Shown here: positions 8,411 to 19,400 of the stretch, in pieces
How positions within the stretch are numbered: position 1 is the stretch's first letter
How the letters are laid out: each line of letters opens with the position of its first letter
Assembly (NCBI GenBank): GCA_051453625.1
Contig: JBOZIK010000001.1
Location: forward strand, 56,236,593 to 56,266,712
DNA length: 30,120 nucleotides
Direction: 5' to 3'
Origin: Welwitschia mirabilis
Taxonomy: Eukaryota; Gnetophyta; Gnetopsida; Welwitschiales
Made by a program: the position numbers and the translations under genes
The notes under the pieces: model-generated
Databases searched by the model: none
What the model was told of the DNA's origin: nothing
Seen by the model: the letters and a program-made list of their open reading frames with translations, nothing else

Positions 8411-10473
8411 ATACAAATATCTTAAGACCATATTCTTTTGCTTTCTCTCTTTCTTTTTCATAAGAGTGTGAGTTTGATTTTAGGATTTAAATAAAGTTTG
8501 CTTGCTTCAATATTTTCTTTTATCTTTTACCATATTTTTGATTGTGATTTTCAACTTTTTGTTTTGATAATCTATATTTTAATTTTCTATTATTAGTTTT
8601 TTTTTCTATTCATAGTCTGTGTTTTCTATTTTTCCAATAATAATGTGTCATCTCCTTTGTCATCTGGATGATGAAATAGATAACAGTCTCTGTTTTGACT
8701 CTCTATTTTGAGTTTTTCTGCAAGTTTTCTATGTTTTGTTTCTTTTCCTATCTTTTTCATCCTCTATGTCATTTGGATAACTAACAAGATGATAGTTAAT
8801 AAATTAATGATTTTTTATTTTAAGAAAATACATTTTTATGGCTCTGTTGAGATTTATAACTTTACTACTTGAGATTTTTAGGAAGTTAATGGGTAAAAAT
8901 TTTGGACTTGATTGAGTAAACCATCTGAATTTTCTCTTAGTCTTTTCCTTTGGAGGTTATTATTACATTACTTGATCATTTTTTAAACCTGAATTTATTT
9001 TCATAACTAGTCTTTTGATTTGGGCATTTTAATGGTAAGATTAGATTCATCCAATCTTAGGACATTCACAAGTCCATAAACTTCAATTTGAGGGAAGATG
9101 CTTTATTTTCTATGTTTTTCTCAATGATGAAAAGATCTTAGATTGTTTAAGCATGTTCTTTTCTATCTTAGTATTATGACTTTTACCTTTGTTTTTTGGA
9201 GTATTTGGTCATGTAGAATTTTTTTTGTTTCTATTTAAAAAAAGAAAAAGAAAAAGAAAAAAAAGAGGTAAAATAAGTTCATGATGTTTTATTTGTGATA
9301 TTTCAAAAACATGGTCATCATGATGTCCTATCGCAAGTACACTGAGGTAAATATTTTTGAGAGGAGCCCTTGTAGTATAATATGGTGAATGAAGGAACTC
9401 CACTGGGAGGTTAGTTGGCCATGATTCATGGGTCCTTACTTCTCTGACTGTGGTTACACTTCCTTCATCATGGATAATATAAATTTGTACTAAACTTTAA
9501 GGCTATGGGATCAGTAATGTTCCTGGTGTTATCAAAGGCATTGCTTGTTTCCTAAACTGTTAATCCTTTCACATGATTATTTCATTTTTTGATATTTTAG
9601 ATTTTATTTTGAGATGATAGTAGATGAGTTCATTTTTGAGAAATTCTTTATTCTGATTATTCATTATTTAAAGCATCTTATTTTAGCATCGTCATAACTA
9701 CTACCTTATCAAATAGAATGTTTGTACATTAATTCATGCATTTTCCAAATCTAGTAATGTTATAAATTCTTTAATGAGAGTCTGCTAGGTTAAAATATTA
9801 GATCGGTAAGCTATCTTTCATTTTTATTACCTTATGACCATTCTTTTTTTTTTCTTTTATGGTTTGGTTAGTTATTTCAAAGTCATTACCATATTTTCTT
9901 ATCATCATATTTTCTTATTTAGTTTTCAATAAAAGTAGATTTCTTGGTTAGTTCAGTTTTCTTAATAAATTTTACTTTTGATGTTTTAAGCACTACTCTT
10001 ATTTATTTTTGTGATGAAACATTTTTATTTACCTATCAAAATATTTCATAGATCTATATTTTTCAAATCTGATATTCTTTGCACTTCATTTAGAAAGTTA
10101 TCTTGTTTTACCTGCCTTCTCACTTCTATCTGCTTTTTTTGCTTTATTTTTCTAATATGAGACGTATTGCTCTTGCTCATTTTCAAAAATTTTTAACTTA
10201 ATTTAATCTTTTATAAAATAAAATTTTTAAAACTTTGATACACATTGCACTGCCAATTTGTGGTTATTTGATAAGGTTTTATGATCTATTTTACAGGACT
10301 TTTACATAGGTTTAGGTGCAATTCTAAGGATTTTGGAGTTGTAAATATGTATTTCTTACCTAGATTTGATGTGTTAAAGGCATATTCTAATGCACAAAGA
10401 TTTAGAGAAGGATTACTGATAAAAATGCTAAGTTTTTCCTCAAAAATATGATTAAGAAAACTATTGTTTCATA

Positions 10474-10489
10474 TGTCATCCCGATGACA
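10474..10489. repeat. Dyad of the GTCATC family in module Z
   Basis: TGTCATC (10,474-10,480) and GATGACA (10,483-10,489) form a 7-bp near-perfect palindrome around CC. It is followed by AGTAGGATGATAACA, which resembles the right outer arm in other copies. Confidence 0.55.
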
Positions 10490-10575
10490 AGTAGGATGAT
10501 AACACTATTAGATGCTAATGAGGATTGATAAATTACTACTAAGTTATCTTTTGTAATGAGCTGTTATCCCTTTTA

Positions 10576-10599
10576 TCATCTGGACGATAGTCCAGATGA
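10576..10599. repeat. Perfect 10-bp hairpin in module Z
   Basis: TCATCTGGAC (10,576-10,585) and GTCCAGATGA (10,590-10,599) are exact reverse complements around a GATA loop. The homologous place in Z1 (about 5170-5215) keeps only a short TAGAT/ATCTA stem. Confidence 0.65.
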
Positions 10600-10712
10600 C
10601 ACTGACATGTAACTAACTCTGACAGTGACCCTTGACTATTTCATCTATTTCATTTATGTAAAAGAGCACATCTTGCTGTGCCTTCTGTTTGTTATTTTTT
10701 GCTATAAGTTAT

Positions 10713-10722
10713 TATAAATAAG
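10713..10722 (+). promoter_or_regulatory. LTR-like TATA box, second copy
   Basis: TATAAATAAG followed by TCCTTATTC, GAGATCCATCTTGAG and TGCAGAAAGA, matching the segment after the TATA box at 5327. Conservation of the block in two diverged copies supports a promoter role in the ancestral element. Confidence 0.45.
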
Positions 10723-11090
10723 TCCTTATTCTTGTGATAGGAGATCAAGGGCGGGAGATCCATCTTGAGTATTGCAGAAAGACATTCCTTTGATGGAGGG
10801 CTATGTATCCTTCATTGAAGCTCAGCTATTTTACAACCCAGATGTTGTTACTCTTTTTAATATAGAAACCTTGTTTTGTTTTCATATTTGCATATTAGTT
10901 TCTTTGATAATCCTTATAGTCTACATTACCCTTAATCTGGTGACAATTTCTTGGGTGATATAGATTATCAAAAGTAGCCTTTGTTAAGGCTGAAAACAAG
11001 TAGTATTAAGATTATTTTGCATTACATGTTAGATTAGGTTTCATCTTGCATTTGCATTGTACTTTATTTTCTTGCATTATTCTTTATTTT

Positions 11091-11556
11091 NNNNNNNNNN
11101 NNNNNNNNNNNNNNNNNNNNNNNNNNNNNNNNNNNNNNNNNNNNNNNNNNNNNNNNNNNNNNNNNNNNNNNNNNNNNNNNNNNNNNNNNNNNNNNNNNNN
11201 NNNNNNNNNNNNNNNNNNNNNNNNNNNNNNNNNNNNNNNNNNNNNNNNNNNNNNNNNNNNNNNNNNNNNNNNNNNNNNNNNNNNNNNNNNNNNNNNNNNN
11301 NNNNNNNNNNNNNNNNNNNNNNNNNNNNNNNNNNNNNNNNNNNNNNNNNNNNNNNNNNNNNNNNNNNNNNNNNNNNNNNNNNNNNNNNNNNNNNNNNNNN
11401 NNNNNNNNNNNNNNNNNNNNNNNNNNNNNNNNNNNNNNNNNNNNNNNNNNNNNNNNNNNNNNNNNNNNNNNNNNNNNNNNNNNNNNNNNNNNNNNNNNNN
11501 NNNNNNNNNNNNNNNNNNNNNNNNNNNNNNNNNNNNNNNNNNNNNNNNNNNNNNNN
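11091..11556. other. Assembly gap, 466 N
   Basis: 466 N. The left flank is module Z. The right flank opens directly into a tandem array, which probably extends into the gap. Long open frames drawn through it are artefacts of N. Confidence 0.98.
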
Positions 11557-11572
11557 ATAAAACTTTACTTTG

Positions 11573-12115
11573 CTCATAAGGGAATGTCACACTATTGACT
11601 AGGAATCTTAAAATCCATAAAAAACTACGTTAATAGTGGATATAGTGTAATACTCAATTCAACTCATGAGGAAAACTACACTATTGACTGAACATCCCAA
11701 AATCCATGATACTCTGCCTACAGTATTCAAGATAGTGTAATACTTCATTCAAATAATAAGAAAATGTCATACTATTAATTAAGCATGTAAAAAATAGTAT
11801 GCATGTAATAATTGAGATCATGTAATAATTCATTCAACTCATAAGGAAATGCCACAATATTAACTAAACCCTCTAAAATTCCATGACATTTTGCTTATAT
11901 TAGTCAAGATATTATAATACTCCATTTAACTCATAAGGAGGGTTTGCACTATTGAATAAGCACTCCCAATTTGTTAATAGTCCATTGATGGAAATTACAT
12001 AAGCATAATAGTTCATAAAACTCATACGAAGACACTACACTATTGACTAAACATCGTAAAGTTACAATATTCTATTGATAGTAATCTAAGAGCATAAGTG
12101 TTTATTTAAAATAGC
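11573..12115 (+). repeat. Degenerate tandem array, about 90-bp unit, six copies
   Basis: The marker CTCATAAGGAAA, then ACACTATTGACTAA, then CATCCTAAAATCCAT, recurs with starts at 11,573, 11,663, 11,753, 11,838, 11,930 and 12,021 (spacings 90, 90, 85, 92 and 91). Each unit also holds a GATAGTGTAATACT-like segment before the next marker. The copies are strongly diverged, so the array is old. It is satellite-like and its true length is hidden by the adjoining gap. Confidence 0.75.
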
Positions 12116-13142
12116 CACATCAATGTCATAATAGTCCCACATTATCTACTAGAATTCACCAGTACTTAGTTCAAACTTTAAGATAAGTGATTATAAACTT
12201 AAGCATATTTTAACTAATTTTATTATATTATTATAAATAATTGTCAAAATAAACATGTGCTAGATATGAGTTAGTTAAGAAGATTTAGATGATCCCTTGA
12301 TCTTATATACATTGGAGAATCATGAAAGATATTATAAAAACATCACATCAATGATTTTTCACAATAAATAGAACATGTACAGTAATAATCATAGATCAAT
12401 TATGAAAATCTAAAGGCTTCACAAAAATTGGCCAATAATAATCTACACTTTATTCTTAGAGCTGTATAAAGACCATGGGAGAAATCAATTTGAAAGTTTT
12501 AATCTTAAGTATAACAAGTACTCTAGATATAAAATGAGAAGATATAATATCTAGAGAAAAATTCTTCTTAATCCTCTAAACAACAAGTAAGATAAGAGAT
12601 GCATAGATGAGAACATTAGTATTTCTTTTATAACTTATCCTAACAAACATCACAGAAGATTGAGATATGTATGAATATATTAAGAAAGTACAAATTCACA
12701 TGTATGTAAGCACCCTAGGATCTTGTGAAAAAGCACTAGAATGGTTACAATACATTAAGCACCACTGTAAGTTGAAAATGTAGGGAATAGATCACATAGC
12801 TATTATTCCTTAATGTTCCTTAGAGGAGATGTCACAACTTTGTTGAGTCAGATCGGTACGATAAGGAATGAATGAATTGATTGATTAGAATTGATAGGAG
12901 AATTTGAAAAGGATTTTATCCCTGATTAATTCATTACAGATAAAAGAATATAGCTAAATCGCGTACACTTAAGTAGAAAGAAACTTGATGAACATTGGAA
13001 ATAATTCTAGAAACTAGGCAAATTCCAAATTGAATGGAACTTATTAGAACTCGCTAATAACTTTATTGATACTTTTCTACCTTGATTAAAAATTTAGTAT
13101 ATTCTTTAGAACTCAAATTTTTTCAAGAAGAATATAAAAATA
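12116..13142 (+). other. AT-rich stretch; possible upstream part of a gag relic
   Basis: No gene is firmly supported. From about 12,600 to 13,130 short plus-strand readings such as CEKALEWLQYIKHHCK (near 12,724) and LELIGEFEKDF (near 12,880) could belong to the gag core that should precede the knuckle at 13,277. Stops and frame changes are frequent and the match is too weak to assign. Confidence 0.25.
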
Positions 13143-13380
13143 TGATACATTATATGGAGGTAGAACAAAGAATTACAATGGCAATGCAAATGATAATAGT
13201 TGTCATGCTATAGAAAAGACATTATAACTTTCCATCACCATTAGAACCATCTAATCAAGATTTTTAAATACTAGTTTATCACCACTATAAGAAGAAGGAC
13301 CACATAATCAAGAACCATTCTAAGAAAAATAAAAGATGCAAATGCCAATTAGCCGATTATAATACAAAAATACCATAAGC
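13143..13380 (+). pseudogene. Retroelement gag relic with decayed CCHC knuckle
   Basis: In one frame with two stops the sequence reads YMEVEQRITMAMQM, then LEPSNQDF, then YHHYKKKDHIIKNH and KKNKRCKCQLAD, ending at a TAA. The block fits the gag zinc knuckle C-x2-C-x4-H-x4-C if the first two Cys have become Tyr (TGT to TAT) and the last has become His. The Gly before the central His has become Asp. Three of these are the G-to-A type expected after cytosine methylation. The lysine-rich tail after the knuckle is also typical of gag. I cannot say whether it is copia- or gypsy-type. No protease or pol was recognised downstream. Confidence 0.45.
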
Positions 13381-14013
13381 TAGAAAGAGGTTATTTGCCA
13401 TACCTCAAATAATTATTGTATGAAACTAATTCTCCATAAATAAAATTACATCTACCTATTATATTTCTTATTTAATATGGTTTAGTGATAATTTATTTCT
13501 ACCAATATCACAAATCACTTCTAAAATAAAATTACTATAAAACTAGCTTCTAGGGTAGAAGTCATGGAAAGAATGATAATAACCCAATTAGATCATTGTA
13601 CATAGATAAGATTCATAATAATGATTTATGTTTTACCTATAAATTTAAAATGTTTAATATCAAAAAATATGAGGCAATTTTGGGAATGTTCTTTCTAAAA
13701 AAGTATGACATATTAAATCATCTCTCAATAAAGGAATCATAATTATTCCTACTTCATTGACAAGTCTAGGATTTAACTAAAAATGCTATGAAATAGTTAA
13801 CTAGATTTAACAAAATACTCAAGAATAAAATAAAATATTAATAAAATGATAGAAAAACATATAGATAAACTACCAAAACAATACACAAACTTCAATCATT
13901 AAAATTTTTATAAGAGAATTTCTTTCTTTCTACTTTTGAGTCACAATAAAGAATTTAGATCAAGACATGAAATTTATCAAGAATGACTATTTTTGTCAAA
14001 AAGGTATTCTAAT
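13381..14013. other. No recognisable feature
   Basis: AT-rich DNA with frequent stops in all frames. I see no coding motif, repeat or promoter that I can support. Confidence 0.5.
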
Positions 14014-14167
14014 AGGATTATACTTATAGATAATAGTTGACAAATGTTTGGAAAATGAAAGAACTAAAATACAGGAAACATAGCNNNNNNNNNNAGGATT
14101 ATACTTATAGATAATAGTTTACAAAAAATGGGAAAAATGAAAAAACTAAAATAGAGAAGACATAGCT
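14014..14167 (+). repeat. Direct repeat of about 71 bp across a 10-N gap
   Basis: AGGATTATACTTATAGATAA starts both the left copy (14,014-14,084) and the right copy (14,095-14,167). The rest also matches (GAAAATGAAAGAACTAAAAT against AAAAATGAAAAAACTAAAAT; CATAGC in both) with several differences. It is either a tandem duplication or two haplotype or contig ends left side by side. Confidence 0.8.
14085..14094. other. Assembly gap, 10 N
   Basis: A ten-N placeholder between two near-identical flanks (see the direct repeat around it). Confidence 0.95.
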
Positions 14168-14990
14168 AGATCACCTGCATCCATTATTTCTAACTTACAC
14201 ATTATCTTACTCTAGCTATCATCAATATTAAAAGCAATAAAAGATAGCATGTAAGTTTTTCAAATTACATACTTTAGCAACACAAGATTATTTTTAAAAT
14301 AACATAACCTACACTACTTAATAAGAAGATATAATAATTAACTTTTCTTGTGTTTTTCCAATAGGCACTGGAGGTTTAGAAAGTCACTCTATAGCTCTTT
14401 CTCCTTTGATCTCTTTGCTTGAGTGTTCTTTTTAGGTTTTCAACAAAATTCTAAAAAGATCCTCAAGTCTTTTGCTATGCATCTATTTATAAGTGCAATG
14501 ATAGAAAGTGTGTTATCACTTTATTTATGCCACCAAACCAGTTGTTGTAATCACTTTTCTTTTTGTAGCACAACTCCTCTTAACTAACCTACATCACAAA
14601 GTTAGCTCATAATAACTCATAATATATTATAGTAATATCATAATACTAGCTAATAATTTATCATATTATTCATTAAAAACATATCATAAATGTACATTTA
14701 TTTCTAAGTCATGAGTTTTTTAATAGTTAGACATTATTAGTTCCTTAACAATACAATTTACATTATTTTCTTTGATACTTGGCCTTTTTATTTTTGATTA
14801 CATCTCATCTTGGATCAACCTATGACTTTTTTGATTTTTTTAACTACTTTATTACTTTAATTTATTCTTTTAAAAGGGGTATATCATCCAAATTTATATT
14901 TTCTTAGTTTAATTGAGTTACCTTAGGTGGATTCCCTTTTAATTGTTTACCTTTTCTAGTAGTTGTAATCCCTTTAGCCCTTATAAGTTA
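14168..14990 (-). other. Possible minus-strand LTR region
   Basis: No coding signal. A TATA box on the minus strand (14,483-14,491) sits in the middle, as in the U3/R border of an LTR. The minus-strand sequence after it (GATGCATAGC, later CCTCCAGTGCC) could be R-U5. LTR ends and target duplications were not found, so this rests on the TATA box and on its place at the 3' side of minus-strand retroelement relics. Confidence 0.3.
14483..14491 (-). promoter_or_regulatory. LTR-like TATA box on the minus strand
   Basis: The minus strand reads CACTTATAAATAGATGC, a strong plant TATA context of the type seen in LTRs. Confidence 0.4.
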
Positions 14991-15800
14991 AGTAGGAGAA
15001 AGTATTTCTATTTTCCTCAATCTATAAGAGCTTTTAAATAGGATAGTTCTTATCCCATATTCTCCTTCCTTCATGGAGAAAATATCTATAAAGATTTCCC
15101 TGAGAATTTTCATATGCTCTAAGAGCTAATTTCTTTAGTTTTTCAGAGAGTTTAGATCCTACTCGATGATCATAAAAGGATAAAAATGTTCTTTTTGAAA
15201 CCCTCATAGACTTATAGGAGCTTGCTTGAGGATTTTTGATTCTATCCTCTTACTACATTACTTTGATAGTCTTTACCTCCTTTAGGGCTTAGTTGGATAC
15301 TCATATGATTATCTCCTATCCCTTTTCTATTTTTTGTATAATTGCATTTATAACTCTTTCATAATAATTGAAATAATCATATAACTTTTGGGGGTAAAAG
15401 TGCATGCTCTATGGTATCTTTAATTCTTCATCCCTAAATCTTATTTTCTTTCCCAATTGAACCTTTAAAAGTTTATTTTCATAGAGTAATTTGATGTTTT
15501 CTTCTTTAAGCCTCTTAATTAGATTCAAATATCTAGGGGGAACTAACATTTCATTAATGGCAATTAAAATTTTATGCATGAGAATCTCTGAATTTATTAG
15601 GGGAGTTCGGTATAAAGAGGGCTATCTAACTCTTTCTAAGATTAAGGTTAATTTATTTTTAAAAACTGATATCAAAATCTATTCTAATGAATAATAATTA
15701 ATAGGTACATTATGAGTGGCTATAGACCCTTCCTTATAGTCAAGTGAGCTGGTTGTTATCTGTACTATATGCCGGTGGGGAATCTCTAGGGATTTTGGGT
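14991..15800 (-). pseudogene. Unrecognised minus-strand reading frame with coiled coil
   Basis: I do not recognise this protein. The cleanest stretch (about 15,607-15,405) reads INSEILMHKILIAINEM, LVPPRYLNLIKRLKEEN and LLYENKLLKVQLGKK, ending at a TAG. Leucines and isoleucines at heptad-like spacing suggest a short coiled coil. Upstream (15,785-15,683) a readable stretch has DYKEGSIATHN and VPINYYSLE. Downstream (15,165-15,075) one reads SEKLKKLALRAYENSQGN. Stops and shifts separate them. The orientation matches the gypsy relic at 17,340-19,400, so it may be an extra ORF of that element or of a different one. No RT, integrase or RNase H motif was seen here. Confidence 0.35.
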
Positions 15801-15948
15801 TCTTATGCTAAAATTTTTTGAGAAATAGTAGAAAAACAAGGATTATGTAATGTAGCCATTTGGGTAAGTGTTTTACGATTTGGAGCTACTTTGACATACT
15901 CTAATACTTTTTTTTTTCAGAAGTGATAGCGAGTAAATAATTTGCACC

Positions 15949-16160
15949 ACATAAATGCTTAGTGGCACTTGGACTCATGGAATCTATTCCATTTGTATTC
16001 CTGCCTATAGCAAGAAGTTGATTTCATGTCATAGAAATGCCTAATGACACCTAGGCTTATAGAATCTATTCCATTTGTATTTCTTGCCACTGCCAGGGTT
16101 TGGAATTTAAACCTTTGGGTCCATGTGTCTATGACCTTATCACTCTAGTAAGTAGTCATT
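15949..16160 (-). repeat. 82-bp duplication next to a tRNA-like motif (SINE-like)
   Basis: AATCTATTCCATTTGTAT occurs at 15,981 and 16,063, with flanking similarity (AAATGC, then GGCACTTGG or GACACCTAGG) at the same 82-bp offset. On the minus strand the adjoining sequence has GGTTTAAATTCC (16,102-16,113), close to a pol III B box, with TGATAAGGTCATAG about 30 bp before it. This is compatible with a tRNA-derived SINE head followed by a duplicated body. The A box is weak. Confidence 0.35.
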
Positions 16161-17339
16161 GATAGGTATACTTTAATCCTTCTTTAAGTGGGGGCTTTTA
16201 TATTTCTTGAGATGTTAAATTATCCTCTCCATAATTTTCTTCATTTTACTTATTTAACATAAGACTAATCTCTTATGTAAAAATTGCATTAGTTATAGCT
16301 TCTGTATTCTATGCCATCTCTTTTACAACTACTACATCAAATAACTTGTTCTTTTTTAAAAGATGTCTTAGACTGATTTCCATTATCCCTCTCTTAAAAT
16401 AAATTGTGCAGTCTTGTGTTTGACATAGGTGTGCCTTACCTAGACATAGATTCAGGTCTAGTCTCTCTTATTAAGAAGTAAAAGTAAATAAAAAAGATGC
16501 ATAAGCACAATAAAAAGCATGATTCTTTATATACCTTAAAGTTCATAAAGAGAAAAGAGTTTTTTTTAAGAATTCCATATGTACTCCTTATGTCTAGCTT
16601 TTCATGGACTTGATATTAACCATAACTCTTGAATCAAAGCTCATTGAGAGCTGGTTTTGATAAAGTAAATACATTCTAATTTTTTAATTATTTACATTAC
16701 CCTTGGTTTAATTATGAGAAAATATTATCTTCTTATATAGAGAAAAGAATTCATAGTAGCAAGAATCTTACATATGCATAATTATTCCATCTTTTGCTGT
16801 TCATAACAATTTGTTTTCTTTGTTTCTTAGTGAAATATGATCTGTTCACTTGGAAAAAGAGGCTGTTTTACTCATAGAGTTACAAGTATCCAACATATTC
16901 TTACTTAAGCAATTACAACAAAGTGGTGAAAAATGTAGGTATTTATATACGACTTGTATAAGTTTTTAACTAATCCTTAAATGCTCAGATCTTTCATATC
17001 AAGATCAAAGTATAAAGCAAAAGGAATACCATATATAATATAAGAGTTCTATTCTATAATAGAATTTAAGATTCTATTATATATTTCTAGGTATTTAGAA
17101 AGGAAAATGCACTACATATTAATAATTGATAAAATAAAAGCTTATTAAATTCAAACATTTAGTCATATGATCCTTTATGAGAGCTAGTGAGAATGGCCGA
17201 GATAACCAAAAACCATCTTATTTTTACTTCAGATATCAATAAAACCATCAAAGATTGTTTAAGTGACTAATTCTAAATCCCTCTAAATTTTCATTACTAA
17301 AGAATCAATCAAGTAGATAAATCTCTAAAGTTTGATGAG
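16161..17339. other. No gene recognised
   Basis: This stretch lies downstream (minus strand) of the gypsy protease, where RT and RNase H would be expected. No YxDD box or other pol motif was found, so that part is either deleted or decayed beyond reading. A small dyad, ATTCTA-TAA-TAGAAT, lies at 17,051-17,065. Confidence 0.4.
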
Positions 17340-19400
17340 TATGCCATTTAGAAATCCTTCTAGTATTATTGCTAAACCATCTGCCAAGTATACTTTTCCT
17401 TGGTAAGTTATCAATTTTGGCTTTTCGAATTCCTAATAATTTTCATAGGCCATTACATTAATGCTTGCTCCTAGATCCATAAGTGCTTCTACTTTGAGTT
17501 TTACATCAATTTTTATGTTTATCATAGGTATTCCTAGATTAATATATTTTTCATGTTGTTTATTTTAAATAACTTGAATGAAGTCTAAGAAAATTGATCT
17601 TTCATAACCATTTCAATTTGTTTTTCCTTCTTGCTTTCCTTTTCATTATTTTGTTTAAGCACATGATCTTTATTTTCTTCTAGTACATAGGTCTTTTAGT
17701 AATTTTAAAAGACATTATGATATTATTATATCTTCAAAAATTTGTATTAAATATTCTATGCCATTTTTAATTTTTAGATTTTCTACTTATTTACTTCTCA
17801 TTGGAAAAGTTAGAAGATCCATTGATGTATCATCTATTGTTTTCTTTCCTATATTATTATCTTCATCATTTGGAGAATTGTTAAAATTTGTTTTCTTTTC
17901 TTATAGTTCATATGTCATCATCTATTTCCTAGATCTAGTAGTTATTACTTTACTTTTTACTTTTCTTGGATTCAGTTGAGGTGGAGTGGGAAGTTTTCTT
18001 ATTTTTCCTCTAGTTTTGATTTTTTTTCTTATGTATTTTAAACCTCTATTTCTTCAATTTTTATAATAATTATATTGTTCTTACCTTTTTAAATTTACAT
18101 ACCTTTGTAAAGGTTTTTCTAACTTACCTTTCCATTTTCTACTTTGATAAGAATATGTTTTTTTTCTCCTTCTTGTTTGAGGTTGATTTCTTATATTTAA
18201 ATCTAATCTATTAATATCTAATCAATAAACAAATTTCTGCATCTAGGGATATTCGATTCCTTCATGATTATCTTCTTCATAATGTTTGAATGTAAGTACT
18301 TCTTTTTCTTTAAAATGTTGTACAACTAACCGATCAAATTTTTCTACCATACTATTAGTCACTTTTTTAGCTACTTCTTCTATAAGATTGATATGTTTTA
18401 AACTATACACACTACCATTTTCTTTTACGGTAAATACTTCATTTACTTTTTTCTTATTTTTACTTTCTGGTCACATTTTTGACTCATGTTATAAAACCAA
18501 GTAATAGATTCTCCTAGTTCTTGAACATTCTTTTTTCAATGCTTCTTAAATCTAGATTCTTTAAAGTTTGAATTTATAATCCTCTAAGTAAATCTTTGAC
18601 TTATTCTAAGGCTACAATTCCATGGTTAGGACATTTAGCCAATAATATATTATACCTATCCATGAATTCATCGAAATTTTTATTATCTGTTTATTTAATA
18701 TTTAAAATTTATTCTCTTAAATCTTTAACTATACTTATGGATTAAAACTTAGCTAAGAAAAATTCTTAAGAAATCCCCATGAGCTAAAGAAATGATTGGG
18801 ATTTCTATAATACCATAACTTGGCATTCCCTTTTTAAAAAAAATGAAAATACCTCAGATAATTAGATTATAAATCAAGATAATTTGCTTTACATAAGGCA
18901 TTAAATAGACTTAAATGTAGTAGGGGTTCTCCTAATTTCTTGATCTAAAAAATGGGTATTGATGTTATATTTATATTTCTCACCTTGTCTTGGTGTTTCA
19001 AAGCTGGGTCTTCTAGCTAATAGGTATTATAATTTAAAAGTCTTGAATCTTCATCATTTTTCTAGTTTTATTCTACTACAAATTTCTTCTCAAGCTTATT
19101 TATCTTAATTATTTGGGAAGATTCTCTTGGTATGAGAAGTGATTTAAGGAGAGTAAGTAATCATTATTCAAATTCATTCATTAAGTTGGAAAATATTTTT
19201 TCCTTCATAGCCTTTCCAAGAGTGGTTTCATCCATCATAGGATCTTCCTCCTCTATTTTTATTTTAATCCTCCTTCTAGTATACTTATCTAGATCATATT
19301 TATCAGGGTTTAAATACCTACATTTCTCATCTTGCCATTTTCCTTAACTATCCAATTGGACTATAACCTTCTTCATCTTTGTTAGTTGGCTTTAGGATAT
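17340..19400 (-). pseudogene. Ty3/gypsy retrotransposon gag and protease relic
   Basis: On the minus strand an N-terminal block reads CRYLNPDKYDLDKYTRRR (near 19,325-19,270) followed by an acidic helix. The gag core follows in pieces: KGNAKLWYYRNPNHFFSSW and LKNFS (about 18,860-18,770), then FDEFMDRYNILLAKCPNHG and a DLLRGL block (18,680-18,570). This is the fold and order of retrotransposon gag (the W-x-ELxxxFL, then xRFxxLxxxCPHHG pattern of Athila/Tat-type gypsy). A basic, tyrosine-rich stretch follows. The protease lies at 17,540-17,370, with EALMDLGASINVM (active-site loop DLGAS at 17,463-17,477) and LADGLAIILEGF. DLGAS is the form common in Athila-like elements. Many stops and shifts; RT, RNase H and integrase were not found. 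Confidence 0.65.

Larger units (their letters stand above)
8342..11090 (+). repeat. Modules X, Y and Z in unbroken order (third copy)
   Basis: X3 (8342-9066), Y3 (9067-9815) and Z3 (9816-11,090) follow one another without a gap. This gives the reference order for the rearranged first copy. The copy ends in an N gap at 11,091, at a point matching about 5750 of Z1. X3 holds the dyads at 8645-8680 and 8757-8795, more decayed than in X1 and X2. No gene is supported; the minus-strand frame at 9209-9403 runs through a simple A/G-rich stretch. Confidence 0.75.

Noticed and set aside
11046-11590. Several open frames of 160-180 codons on both strands
   Set aside because: They run almost wholly through N and have no real sequence. 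The same holds for frames across 3283-3552 and most of 1726-1980.
17758-19347. Plus-strand open frames at 17,758-17,979, 18,286-18,504 and 19,132-19,347
   Set aside because: They lie antisense to the gypsy gag relic, which has recognisable motifs on the minus strand. Their products are phenylalanine- and serine-rich and show no motif.
17370-19400. Endogenous pararetrovirus instead of Ty3/gypsy
   Set aside because: The gag core order, the DLGAS protease loop and the leader just upstream fit plant gypsy elements. No viral movement protein, coat-type Cys motif or RT was seen.
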